Positions 33,728 to 44,637 of a stretch of DNA of 64,000 bases are shown piece after piece. A model generated the notes under the pieces. That model made no database searches. It had not been told where the DNA came from and worked only from the letters and a program-made list of their open reading frames with translations. Position 1 is the stretch's first letter; each line of letters starts with the position of its first letter. The stretch covers positions 600,369,644 through 600,433,643 of the forward strand of contig NC_081415.1 in assembly GCF_030272615.1 (NCBI RefSeq). The letters run 5' to 3'. The DNA is from Cryptomeria japonica (Eukaryota; Streptophyta; Pinopsida; Cupressales; Cupressaceae). The position numbers were made by a program, and so were the translations under genes.

Positions 33728-34161
33728 TTTGCAGATTAAAGATCAACTGAAAAAGGGGTTTTTACTAATAAATACCTTTGATTCCAGATAAGGTTTACTC
33801 TCCAAATCTCTTCGAAAATCGATAGCACCAAATTTCGCTTGATTGCCTTCTTCGCAAAGCTCTCTATAATTCTTCTCTTCAATCACAAAAGTGAGAAATG
33901 AAGAGGAAAAGTTACCTTTTATTCACTGCAGGCCTAAATTTTCACTGCAATAAATGCACTCAACCCTAATTATTTTGAATGCTCTATATCTGTCAGAAAT
34001 TCTTCGTAAGATCTTCAAATAGGTTCAAATCTTTTGGAAATTTACCACAAACATCTGTAATCATAAACACTTCTGCAACCTGTCAAAAAATAGGCACAAA
34101 TCTTCAAACAAGGGGTTTGAAAGATGTGCATTATAATTCCCCCAAGGCCATATGCCTAGGT
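33728..34161 (-). other. leader between gag and aORF-B, possible internal promoter and intron
   Basis: 434 bp with no ORF. In element sense it has a TATA-like 'gaataaaagg' (about 33915-33924) about 190 bp before the aORF-B ATG. A GT...TTTTTCAG stretch also ends 19 bases before the ATG and could be a 5'-UTR intron. This looks more like the 5' end of a host-derived gene than a retroviral junction; speculative. Confidence 0.4.
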
Positions 34162-34590
34162 TCAGTTATTAGATGTAGTTCTACCACCAGAATCAGGTGC
34201 GGACCCACTTCCTACTTCTGAATTAACCCATGTCTTCTTCATCTTCTCTCTTATCTCCTCAATTTTTTCTTTTCCCTTCTCATCTGGCTTCTCATTCTTA
34301 TTCTTGTCTCTTGGACCTTTCCTATTTGCATTTCTGCTTATGCAATACTTAGCAATGTGACCAGATTTGGTGTAAGCATAGCAAACAACATCTCCTTGCA
34401 TAGGTCTATAATTCATCTGATTTCTTCTTGATCTGCACTAATTAGAAACATGTCTAAACATGCCACATGCATAGCATCTGACATTTCTTCTATTTGAGAT
34501 ATTTCATCACAATTTTGCATACATTTGCCTTATGACCATATTTATTGCATTTGAAACATTGACCGGTAAAATATGGACCATTATTGGGTA
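34162..34590 (-). pseudogene. gag C-terminus with three zinc knuckles
   Basis: Element-sense frames give three CCHC-type knuckles: 'CFKCNKYGHKANVC' (intact), 'CYACGMFRHVSN*C' (interrupted by a stop) and 'CYAYTKSGHIAKYC' (second Cys is Tyr). A Lys/Glu-rich tail and a Gly/Ser-rich end follow, with a stop at 34162. Repeated knuckles mark a nucleocapsid. No pol follows; aORF-B is next. The upstream part of gag is cut off by family X copy 2 at 34591. Confidence 0.75.
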
Positions 34591-34757
34591 TGTAGTGTCA
34601 TAAAATTATGACCCTAGCAATTTTAACCACATTTGAGGTCCTCACCTTGGCGACGACATCCTCCTTCCTAATCGAGACCCCTTTCAGCACCTTCACCCTT
34701 GAATTTCTCCCGTTTGAGCCCTGAGATGGCCTCAGGACCCTGTCCGGACCCCAAGAT
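34591..34757 (+). repeat. family X copy 2, 5' LTR, first piece
   Basis: Starts TGTAGTGTCATAAAATT and matches 62349-62515 almost base for base until the Copia interrupts it. Confidence 0.9.
34753..34757 (+). repeat. target-site duplication AAGAT, left
   Basis: Matches 40666-40670; flanks the plus-strand Copia. Confidence 0.9.
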
Positions 34758-36159
34758 TATTGGCACTTGCATGAATATTGCATTGATGAACTTTTATGTT
34801 GTCATTGATGTCAATTATAACCAATAATGATGTTGTAATAATGGTGTTTTGCAATAGGTAAGTGAGCTTGTGAAGGAAACTGGTATTACTAGAGAAGAAG
34901 TGAGATCAACCGGTAAACCCTACCTATTGATATGCTAAACCCTAACTGATGGAGCTTGGTGAATTGGTTGTATTGATTTATGATCAATGATGAGTGCTAA
35001 TGGTTATGCCACACTTGCATGTTATATGAGAAGAGTTTCAAATGGTTTTTGGCACGTAGAGATAATGATTTTTATCTTGGGAATAAGCAAGTTCATTGCA
35101 TGTAATGGAAACCAAGTGATGAGTTACAGAGTTTGATGAAGCAGTGATCAAGGAGTGGTCGAGGTTGTCTTGAATGATATGTAGTGATTGTTATGTAATC
35201 CAACGGTCATACTTGAACCGATTTGTTTGTAATCTCAATGAGATTTTAGGTTTGTGATGTGTTACTGACCTATTGTTTTGTTTATAAGGTCGATGAATTG
35301 TTTTGTTGTAGTGTTGGTAATTTTGGTTGAATGTAAGAGTAATTGGTTATCGAACTAGATGATGTATCTTCAGTATGTGTAAAGGAAGATAGGAGCATGA
35401 AAAGGCTCTGATCAAGTAGAGTAGTGCTATTCACGAGATCAACAAACCCTTGTTGTTCTCTAACAATTACAACAATCAAATACCTTAACCGGGTAAGCTC
35501 TAACAAGCTTAGTGCTATCTAAATCCTCTAACTGGGTGATCCATTATCTTGTATTTCAAATCCTCTACCGAGGTTACTCCTAACAGGGTATTTCTTCTAA
35601 TAGAGCATTATAGTCAATCCCTTAACTGGGTGGTCCCTAATAGGATATGTTCTTAATAGGACTTATTGTAAAGCTTTAACAAGCTTGGCTCCTAACAGGG
35701 CCAACTTTGGAAGAGTTCAGAATACTTGTAGGTATTCATCCCCACCATGGTTTTTCCCATTTGGGTTTCCACATCAAAATCATTGTGTCAAGTGGTGAAT
35801 TTTTTTGTGGTTATGTTTGATATGGTTAATTTGCTTAGTAGCTAAATCCACTTAGATATGATATGATGACCAACAAAAATTTGAAATATGCTTTTACTTT
35901 TGTCAGTAAAGTATTTGGATGTTTTGGTTAAAAGGTTTGTGAGTTTCAAAGTTGTTTTACTGTTATTATGTTATGACAGTCAACTGGTTTACTTGACAGC
36001 GATATTGCAATTTGTAGTTCAGTGTTTGAACCAATCAGTTATGAGTTTGTCTTGAGAGTTTGTTTTTGTTTGGTGAAAAGTTTATATCAGTTTTCTATCT
36101 ACTAATTCACCCCCCCTCTCAGTAGTTGATCGGATCCTTATTGATTCATCATACCATCA
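34758..36159 (+). repeat. 5' LTR of the plus-strand Copia
   Basis: 1,402 bp; starts TATTGGCACTTGC and ends ATACCATCA. Both LTRs begin TA rather than the canonical TG, yet the duplication fits this boundary exactly. Confidence 0.92.
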
Positions 36160-36161
36160 AT

Positions 36162-36173
36162 TGGTATCAGAGT
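36162..36173 (+). promoter_or_regulatory. primer binding site, tRNA-Met-initiator type
   Basis: TGGTATCAGAGT, one base from consensus, two bases after the LTR end. Confidence 0.88.
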
Positions 36174-36230
36174 ATTACAGGTCCTCTAAGGTCTAAGCCT
36201 AATAGCTCGAGGTAAAGATCTTGAAGAAAA

Positions 36231-37200
36231 TGATTAAGAAAGAAGGTCTGAAATTTAATAGGGAAAACTACAGAATATGGAGTGAAAGAATAAAAATTTA
36301 TATCAAGAGTCTAGAAAGTCAATACTGGGAAAATTTTGAGTATTCCACCTAGTGGGACTATGTCTGATGATCAAAAGAAAGAGCAATAAGAAAACAATCA
36401 AGCATTGGAGGCCATTATCAGTTCTTTGTCTGATTCAGAGTATGTTAATGTCCATGGTCTAGAGATTACTTATGAGGTATGGAAGAAACTTGAATAAATC
36501 TATAGCGATGATGAGCATGTGAAGATTGCCAAAGAAGAGAGTCAGAGAGGTAAATTTGATGACATGTGGATGGCTGAAGGTGAGAATATACAAAAAAATA
36601 TGGTCAGAGGATCAAAGAGATAGTTGGTGAGATCAAGAGTGTTGGTGGTAAAGTGGAGGATTCCATGGTGATTAGTAAGGTGTTGAGAGCCCTTCTATCG
36701 GACTATGCTATCTGAATTGCAGCCATTCAAGAGCTAAAGTCTATTGATAAAACTAAGGTGACTCTTGACTCCATCATTGGCAAGCTTGCTACATTTGAAT
36801 TAAATGGTTTTGATGGTAGTGCTTAGAGATTTGAATCTACATTTAGAGCTTCAGTTTCTAACCCTTCTATGAGGAAAAGTAGAGATGTCAGTCACAATTA
36901 TGAATCTAGATCCAGAAGAGAAGTTGATGATGACGACAGTTTGATTGATCTTGAAGCATTATTGGCCAAGCGGTTTCCTAGAGGTGCCGGTAAGTACAGA
37001 GGTAAATTACCTTTGAAATGTTTTGCATGCAACAAGATTGGACACATTGTTGGTAGCTATCCTAATGGTGACAATGAGCATAAGCGTGAGAAGTACATGA
37101 AGTACAAAGGAAAAAGGAAAAGAGATTGTCTCATTGAAGTTGATGGTGGTATCACTAATGAGGAATCTGAGGGAGATGCTAATGAAGACATTGTCTTTGT
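36231..37200 (+). pseudogene. Copia gag
   Basis: ATG at 36231 ('MIKKEGLKFNRENYRIW', matching the gag 'NY..W' start). The UBN2-type helical domain is followed at 36869 on by a Ser/Arg-rich stretch and the zinc knuckle 'CFACNKIGHIVGSY', where the last Cys of CCHC is Tyr. Several stops and a frame break near 36590 separate the two parts. Same family as the minus-strand Copia gag at 3419-4387 but clearly diverged. Confidence 0.85.
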
Positions 37201-38640
37201 AGCCATTAAAGAGGAGACATCTAATCAGAAAGCATTAGTTTCTCGCATGGATAGTTCTGATGATTGGATCATTGATAGTGGTTGTTCACACCACATGACC
37301 GGTGAGCAGAGTAAATTTCTTACTTTGAAGGAATTTGATGGAGGAGTTGTGAGATTTGGAAATGACTCACCCTGCATGGTAAAAGGAAATGAAACCATTT
37401 CTCTTAATGGAAAGAGTAGTGCAGATGATGTCTACCGGGTTGAAGGATTAAAGCACAATATTGTAAGTGTAGCTTAACTCATTGATAGAGGTTATCCATT
37501 GGAATTCAAGAATGGAATATGCAAAATCTATGGGAGAAAAGGTGAACTAATTGCAACTGGCAAGCAGACAAAAGGTAACTTGTTTCACCTGAATCCTAAA
37601 GTCAACAACTATTTAATTGCTAAAGTAGATGATAGTTGGCTTTGGCATCGGAGATTTTGTCATATAAATTTTGATAACATTGTTAAGGTTAGTAAGTCCA
37701 AGTCGGTAAGAGGTTTGCCTCAGTTGGACAAATCGGTGAATGCTCTATGTAAGGAATGTCAGTTAGGAAAGATGAAATCCTCAAATTTTAAGAGCAAATC
37801 TTTTTCAGCATAACATTTGTTAGATTTGGTTCATACAGACCTCTGTGGACCAATAAGGACTAAAACTATTCAAGGTGATAGATATTTTATGATCTTCACT
37901 AATGATTTCTCAAGAATGATGTGGGTCACAGTATTGAAGGACAAAACAAAAGCCTTTAGTAAGTTCAAGGGATTCAGGGCCTTAGTTGAAAAGGAAAGTG
38001 GTTAAAGATAAAGTATTTGAGGACTGATCAAGGTGGTGAATTTACTTCAGAGGAATTCACTAGATATTGTGAAGACAATAGAGTTAAGAGGTAGCTTTCT
38101 GCACTGAGGACACCATAGCATAATGGTATTGTAGAGAGGAACAACTGGTCTGCTAGAACGATGCTTATACAAGGAGCAGTAGCAAAAACTTTCTGGACAG
38201 AAGCTGTCAGCACAACTATCTACACTATGAACCAGATATTGGTAAAGAGAGGTAAGAATAAAACTCCTTATGAATACTAGTATGGTAGATCACCTAATGT
38301 CAATTATTTTAAGATTTTTTGTAGTAAATGTTTTATCAAGAGAGGTGACTATGTCAGTAAGTTTGAGGCTAAAAGTGATGAAGGCGTATTTCTTGGTTAC
38401 TCCACCAAGAGTAAGGCCTACAAATGATATAACAACCGGATACAAAGAATCATTGAAAGCGTTGATGTTTGAGTGGATGAGTATCCTGAAGTCTCAGGAG
38501 AAACCAATAGGGATCAGAAGGAAGATGAACCCTGCATTCTGATTTTGGATCCAAAACCGGTGAAGCCAGAAGCTAGTGAAGTGAACATTGTTGTACCAGT
38601 TCAACCGGAATAGGTAGATTTAGAAGAAGAGGATCATAGT
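37201..38640 (+). pseudogene. Copia pol fragment: protease and integrase
   Basis: Protease active site intact ('DWIIDSGCSHHMTG', about 37262-37300). GAG-pre-integrase with 'HRRFCHINF' and 'CKECQLGK' supplies the His/Cys zinc ligands. Integrase: first Asp intact ('LVHTDLCGP'), second in 'TDQGGEF' after a frameshift near 38006, and Glu in 'IVERNN'. The C-terminal part ('KTPYEY', 'NYFKIFCSKCFIKRGDY') has several stops. The sequence then passes into a Glu/Pro-rich linker and jumps to the RNase H end near 38640. Confidence 0.88.
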
Positions 38641-38906
38641 TGAAGATTACAGAACCTGTAAATATTTTAAGTGAAAACACTAGTGCAATAAATATTTCAA
38701 AGAACCTGGTGTTGCATGCTAGAACCAAGCATATTGAGTTGAAATATCATTTCTTGAGAGAGAAAGTGCAGAGTAAAGATGTGTTATTGGAGCATGTATC
38801 TACTAAGGAAAAGCTAGCACATATCTTTATTAAACCTCTGCATAAGACTACTTTTGAGTATCTTAGAGGTCAGCTAGGGGTTGTATCCCTACATGAGGTC
38901 AATTGA
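38641..38906 (+). pseudogene. C-terminal end of Copia RNase H
   Basis: 'NTSAINISKNLVLHARTKHI', 'KYHFLREKVQ' and 'HVSTKEKLAHIFIKPL' are the conserved end of Copia RNase H. The reverse transcriptase and the first part of RNase H are absent, lost in one internal deletion. Confidence 0.9.
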
Positions 38907-39258
38907 GCATGATCTGGAATACATCAGTCCCAGAGCTAATTGAAGAATCTTGAAGCAGGATTGGTGTAGAGTGGGGTTATTCCACAAGGGGAGCATCAAG
39001 TTGTAGGTTGATGTTGTAGAATAGTGAAGTATGACCTTGCATTCTTTACTTTCACTTTGGTATTATTTTCAAAGAGGGATAAGAACTATATGATTATAAG
39101 GAGAATTGTATGATTGGCAGAGAGAAGATCTATAGCCAGTTACCAGTTGAAGACATGAAGACTCAATTGAAGGATAATACATGGTAAAATGTAAACCAGG
39201 ATTCCTATTCACTATCATAGCAATCAAGGGTATTGATACTTGTATTGCCATCAATGCC
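38907..39258 (+). other. 3' untranslated part of the Copia
   Basis: 352 bp between the RNase H stop and the polypurine tract; no ORF or repeat supported. Confidence 0.5.
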
Positions 39259-39270
39259 AAAGGGGGAGAT
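39259..39270 (+). promoter_or_regulatory. polypurine tract of the plus-strand Copia
   Basis: AAAGGGGGAGAT directly before the 3' LTR at 39271. Confidence 0.85.
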
Positions 39271-40665
39271 TATTGGAACTTGCATCAAGATTGCATTGAT
39301 GAACTTTTATGTTGTCATTGATGTCAATTATAACTGGTAATGAAGTTGTAATAATGGTGTTTTGTAACTGGTAAGTGAGCTTGTGAAGGAAACCGATATT
39401 ACTAGAGAAGAAGTGAGATCAACCGGTAAACCCTACCTGTTGATATGCTAAACCCTAACCGATGGATCTTGGTGAATCGGTTGTATTGATTTATGATCAA
39501 TGATGAGTGGTAATGGTTATGCCACGTATGCATGTTGTATGAGAAGAGTTTCAAATAGTTTTTGGCGCATAGAGATAATTGTTTTTATCTTGGGAATGAG
39601 CAAGTTCATTGCATGTAATGGAAACCATGTGATGAGTTACAGAGTTCAATAAAGTGGTGATCAAGGAGTGCTCGAGGTTGTCTTGAATGATGTGCAATGA
39701 TTGCTATGTAATCCAACAGTCATACTTGAACCGATTTGTTTGTAATCAATATGAGATCTTAGGTTTGTGATGTGTTACCGACCTATTGTTTTGTTTATAA
39801 GGTCGATGAATTGTTTTGTTGTATTGTTGGCAATTTTGGTTGAATGTAATAGTGATTGGCTGCCAAACTAGATCATTTATCTGCAGTATGTGTAAAGGCA
39901 GATAGGAGCATGAAAAGGATCTGATCAAGCAGAATAGTGTTATTCACTAGATCAGCAAACCTTTGTTCTCTAACAATTACAACAGTCAAATCCCTTAACC
40001 GGGTAAGCTCTAACAAGCTTAGTGTTATCTAAATCCTCTGACCAGGTGATCGATTAGCTTGGATTTCAAATCCTCTACTGAGGTTACTCCTAACAGGGTA
40101 TTGCTTCTCATAGGGCATTATAGTCAATCCCTTAAGCGGGTGGTCTCTAACAGGATTTGTTCTTAACAGGACTTATTGTAAAGCTTTAACAAGCTTGGCT
40201 CCCAATAGGGTGAACTTCATAAGAGTTTAGAATACTTGTGGGTATTCATCCCCACCGTGTTTTTTCCCATTTGGGTTTCCACGTCAAAATCATTGTGTCA
40301 AGTGAATATTTTTGTGGTTATGTTTGATATAGTTAATTTGCTTAACATATGAATCCACTTAGATATGATTGATGACCAACAACAATCTGAAATATGCTTT
40401 TACTTTTGTCAGTAAAGTATTTAGATGTTTTGGTTAAAAGGTTTGTGAGTTTCAGAGTTGTTTTACTATTATTCTATTATGATAGTCAACCGGTTTACTT
40501 GACAGTGATATTGCAATGTGTAGTTTAGTGTTTGAACTAGTCAGTTCTGAGTTTGTCTTGAGAGGTTGTTTTTGTTTGGTGAAAAGTTTATATCAATTTT
40601 CTATCTACCGATTCACCCCCCCTCTTAGTAGTTGATTAGATCCTTATTGATTCATCATACCATCA
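39271..40665 (+). repeat. 3' LTR of the plus-strand Copia
   Basis: 1,395 bp; TATTGGAACTTGC...ATACCATCA, collinear with the 5' LTR. Confidence 0.92.
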
Positions 40666-40670
40666 AAGAT
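40666..40670 (+). repeat. target-site duplication AAGAT, right
   Basis: Matches 34753-34757. Confidence 0.9.
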
Positions 40671-40676
40671 AGGGCA

Positions 40677-40701
40677 GGACAGGGGCATGGCGCCCCTGTC
40701 C
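40677..40701. repeat. conserved GC hairpin of the family X LTR
   Basis: GGACAGGGGC / GCCCCTGTCC, 10-bp perfect stem, loop ATGGC. The stem equals that at 27046-27070; the loop differs (ACCAC there). Confidence 0.82.
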
Positions 40702-40812
40702 CCCCTATTAGGGTGGCCCCAAGATAGGTCCCTCTGGTCCTATCTGCATTTTGGGATTCCAAATCCCCCCAATGTCGGCCTTTGGTGAGATGAATTAGTC
40801 TTCTGGGGAATG

Positions 40813-40823
40813 TATAAAAGGGG
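40813..40823 (+). promoter_or_regulatory. TATA box of the family X LTR
   Basis: TATAAAAGGGG, about 110 bp downstream of the hairpin; also present near 62658 and, inverted, at 32642-32651. Confidence 0.65.
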
Positions 40824-41677
40824 ATTCGGTCCTCTCATTTACAAGGATAGAGAAATACACAAATACACGATAGACGAAATTCAAGCCAAAGCTCTTCATC
40901 AAGCATTCAAGGCTTCAAACATCTCCTTCTTCATGTGTCTTCTTCACTCATCCATTGGAGAAACATTACACCATTCATTTGCAAGCATGTGTGTGTGTTA
41001 GGGTTTTTTCATGTTACATGCCATTTCATGCAACACTTGTGATTACATTCAAGAAGCAAAGCAATCAACATCAACAAATTGCAGATCTACAAGGTATACA
41101 ATTCCATTGTTTACATTTCAGCATTTGCAATTACTTTCTTTCAAGGTTGATTCCTCAACCGGGGTTTGACTAAGGAAAACCTCTATCCACAACCCTTCTC
41201 CCCTTCTTTTTTTGTGTGTAGGTTGCAAGTGCACGATTGTATTTTCAGATTTGGACTCCACTTACAGAGGCAAAAAATCCCTTTTCGTTTCACGGATTTT
41301 TTGGAGGACCATGTACATTTTCGCCATGGTCCCGACGAGTTTTCTCCAAATTTGCAGGGTAGATTCTTATCAATCTAATTAGCTCATATTCGAAGTTACA
41401 TCACGATCCCAAACCGATAGCTCCTCATTTCACTCATTTTCTCTTTGTTCCACATAGTCAACAAGTCAACTTTCTCATTTACAAAAGAGGGTAAATCACA
41501 CTTCAACCCTTACAATCCACTTGGAATTCATATCCTTTCCTCCATTGGATTTGGATCTAGTGGATTCAAGCCCCACTTTTAAATTTAAAGTTTCCCCCAA
41601 GTGAAAATCATACTAGTGACTTCCTTTCTCTTACCTAGATGGGGAGTCACTAGGGTTAAATTTTCCATTTTACATTT

Positions 41678-41693
41678 TGGTGAACTCGACGTC
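41678..41693 (+). promoter_or_regulatory. family X primer binding site (copy 2)
   Basis: TGGTGAACTCGACGTC. The first 15 bases are identical to the primer site of the Tat-like gypsy element (59353-59338). Confidence 0.78.
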
Positions 41694-42330
41694 TTACACA
41701 TTAATTCTGATTTCACATTATTAGATCTGATTAATTACAATTTGAATTTCAAATTTTTCATTTCCAAGTTTGATCTATTTGCAAATTTTAGAGGTTAATG
41801 GCATAAAAACCCTAATTTTTCATTTTGAGAAAATTAAGCTTGTGAAGTGTAAAATTTTAATTACATGTTTCAGATATGATTTCTATTTCAAAATTGCATT
41901 TCAAATATGTCTCTTTATCCTGAAAAATTAAGTGGTTAAATAATAAAACCCTAATTTTTAAAATTCTTCTATTTTCGACCTTTGACTGCAAATTTGATCG
42001 ATCTGACATCTCCAAATCAGCTATTTTTTTGGATTTTGCAATAATGTCATGATACCTATAATTCTTCAAAATTTTGAAAAAAGTTGGTCGGACCGTGTGC
42101 ACTTTTGCCACGATCCTCGGCTTTTTTCTCGAAAATTCGGGAGACGGAATTGACCGTATTTTTTGACTCAAATCTAGAAAATCAGCGTACTTTATCAATT
42201 TTAACACTCTCTAAGGTCAAACACAAATTCAAAATTTATCAAATTCAAATCTTAAATTAATTTTCATAAAAAGGTCCTAATTTTAGATCTTCTTTTCTAG
42301 CAAATTCAGATTTTAATTAAGAGACTTTCA

Positions 42331-42871
42331 ATGGCAATTAATAAATTGGATTTACTTGCTCTTTCGCATATGATTACATTGATTTTTGCATATATTTATT
42401 ACAATCATGTGTCAGATAAGAGTTTCTTTCATTTCTTGTTGCTCCTCTTTATTCATAGCACTTGGTCATATTGTGTTCTTAGGATTTCCAAATTCATCTC
42501 AAAGCTTTCATGTATCATTTTTATTGTTTTATGGTGATGTTGTTAAAAAAATGTATTTCCTATGTTAATCACTTTAAAGCTTTTGTAGACCCTAAACTTA
42601 GAGATCCCAACCCTTGTACCTCTCCTAGGGTATCTTGTGTGGCTGAGATGAGAACTAATTCTTTAACCAATGATCTTTCTGAAAAAGAGCAAGCGTTGGA
42701 AAGTATTATTGACTCATCTTCTTCTCATACCCATACCCTTGATCAAGGGGGGCAAAATCAAAACATCAACATTCTTACATCTTTAGATCCTCCTTATTCT
42801 CCTAAGACCTATCTTCAACATCAAAATATATGTAGGGAGGATGATGTCATGCATTTTATTCATGATGTTTA
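42331..42871 (+). pseudogene. family X gag-like ORF, 5' part (copy 2)
   Basis: ATG at 42331 ('MAINKLDLLAL'). The hydrophobic N-terminus is kept and, in the frame starting 42510, the Ser/Pro-rich part ('NPCTSPRVSCVAEMRTNSL', 'EQALESIIDSSSSHTHTLDQ', 'YLQHQNICREDDVMHFIHD') matches copy 1. A frameshift lies near 42500. The gene is cut at 42871 by the Tat-like element; its G-patch and Cys/His parts are deleted. Confidence 0.75.
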
Positions 42872-44183
42872 TGTATCGCATGTTAGAATTCATCTTAATA
42901 TAACAAAGTAATCAATTAGAAACAAGGGAAATCACGAATCCCTATCTAATCAAAGAATCTTAACAAACAGACAATGAAATAACACAATCAAGCAAATAGG
43001 AATTAAAATAATCAAATTAAATCAAAACTCCCTATCCCAAGATTGCGTATTGCTTCCATTGCTCTTCTCCTCTCTATGGTATGATGGCTCTCAGATATTG
43101 CGTTGGTAACCTGCAAGTGACACAAAGATTTGAAGTTCATGATTATTGAAAATGGAGATTGGATGCTCAATTTATAAAAAATTGGAGAAGATTGATTGAA
43201 AGGTGGAACAAATTGATCAAGAGGTGGAACTCAGGTGAGCTCAAATGAAAATTGATAGTTGAACTATTGATTGTAGGAGTGAAACTGAATAGATTGAATA
43301 GATCAATTGAGTCAATTGATTGAGAAAAAGCTGACTCAAGGAAGAAAAAGGATGACTGGTAGAAATAAAGAAGATGACACAGAGAGCTTAATTTAGAAAA
43401 AGCTAACTGAAAGATGGAAATAGAGACTGAAGAGATAAATGATTTAATTAATTAATTGATTGAATTAATTAATTTAGCATGTGCTTGCATTTAGATTTAG
43501 ATTATCAATTTAATCTTTGCATGAGATATTAATTCAAATAATTGAATTTATTAATTCAATTTACTATTTGAATATATTTAGAACTTGACTTTGATTTTCA
43601 ATTTGGTTTTTGAAATCATGCACATGTAATTGAATTTTGGAAGAAATTAGAAGAATATGAAATTAGAAGAATTAATAAAATTAAATGAAATTAGAATGGG
43701 GATTTAGAAATGGAAGAATTAATTAGTTAATTAAATAATTTAAAGAAACTATTTAATTATTTTAGAAATAGAATTTAATTAAATAATAAAGATTATTTAA
43801 TTTAAAGTATAAAATCATAATTAATTAAATAATAAATATTTAGTTAATATTTAGAAGAGGGTTGAATGATTAGATGATTGGAGATAGAAATTGAATAATT
43901 AGTAATTTATTTAAATAATAAAGATTATTTAAATTGGGGAATTATTCAGAATAATTAAATAATAAATATTTAAGTAATATTTAGAAAATGATTAAAATGA
44001 TTAAAGAATAAGAAATAGAATAATTAGTAAGATGATGAGGAAATATGAAATTAGAAGAAATAGAAGAAAGAGAAGAATTAGAAGAATAAGATTAATTAAC
44101 TTAATTAAATAATTAAGGAATTATTTAATCAATTAGAGGGATAATTAGTACATGATCAATGAGACATTTTTAGGTGTCTACAT
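42872..44183 (-). repeat. 3' LTR of the Tat-like element (complete)
   Basis: 1,312 bp; plus strand TGTATCGCATGTTAG...GGTGTCTACA. Very AT-rich in the second half (runs of 'aattaaataataaatattta'). Differs from the 5' LTR by roughly one base in 30-40 over the first 400. Confidence 0.93.
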
Positions 44184-44196
44184 TTGCCCCTCTTTG
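44184..44196 (-). promoter_or_regulatory. polypurine tract of the Tat-like element
   Basis: Element sense AAAGAGGGGCAAA immediately before the 3' LTR. Confidence 0.88.
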
Positions 44197-44458
44197 AGAC
44201 AAAGTCAAAATGACATTGTTTCAAAGAAAATGAAAAATTATGCCCCAGTATGCCTTGGTGATACTGTATAGTGTAAATATGCCCCCTCGGAAAAGGTGGT
44301 CGGAAAATTCCAAAATTGAGACCATGTTTTCGATATCAGTTTAATAAGCAAGCGTGTGAAATTTCATGTGATTTCAAGATCATTTGAGTAGGCTACGAGG
44401 TGTTTAAAGCTGGCGGGGACCATAGGCGTCGAGGTATCAAAAAACCCTAATTTTGAGC

Positions 44459-44466
44459 TATAAATA
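44459..44466 (+). promoter_or_regulatory. TATA box of the antisense gene
   Basis: TATAAATA about 94 bp before the proposed start codon at 44560, on the strand opposite to the element. 'aaaaccctaattttgag' precedes it; the AACCCTAA motif is common in plant promoters. Confidence 0.6.
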
Positions 44467-44637
44467 GAGATTTTTAGGTTTTCATTTGCTCATTTGCAAT
44501 TTGGTAATTCCTTGGTTTTCTCTGCAATTTATGTGCTTTTTTCTGAGTATTTGATCGCCATGGCTAGTTATAGAGCTTGATTGCACCTGTCTGACCGAGT
44601 ACGTTCATATCAGAGACCTCCTGGGACTGGCAACATG

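Larger units (their letters stand above)
34758..40665 (+). mobile_element. Copia element with paired LTRs, internally deleted
   Basis: 5,908 bp between AAGAT duplications. LTRs 34758-36159 and 39271-40665; primer site 36162-36173; gag, zinc knuckle, protease, integrase and an RNase H tail in order. Reverse transcriptase is missing at a junction near 38640, so the internal region is only 3.1 kb. The two LTRs differ by roughly 7% over the first 220 bases, judged by eye. Confidence 0.94.
40671..41674 (+). repeat. family X copy 2, 5' LTR, second piece
   Basis: Continues the LTR after the Copia. Contains a perfect GC hairpin (40677-40701), a TATA box (40813-40823) and ends 'ccattttaca' before the primer site. 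Confidence 0.9.
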
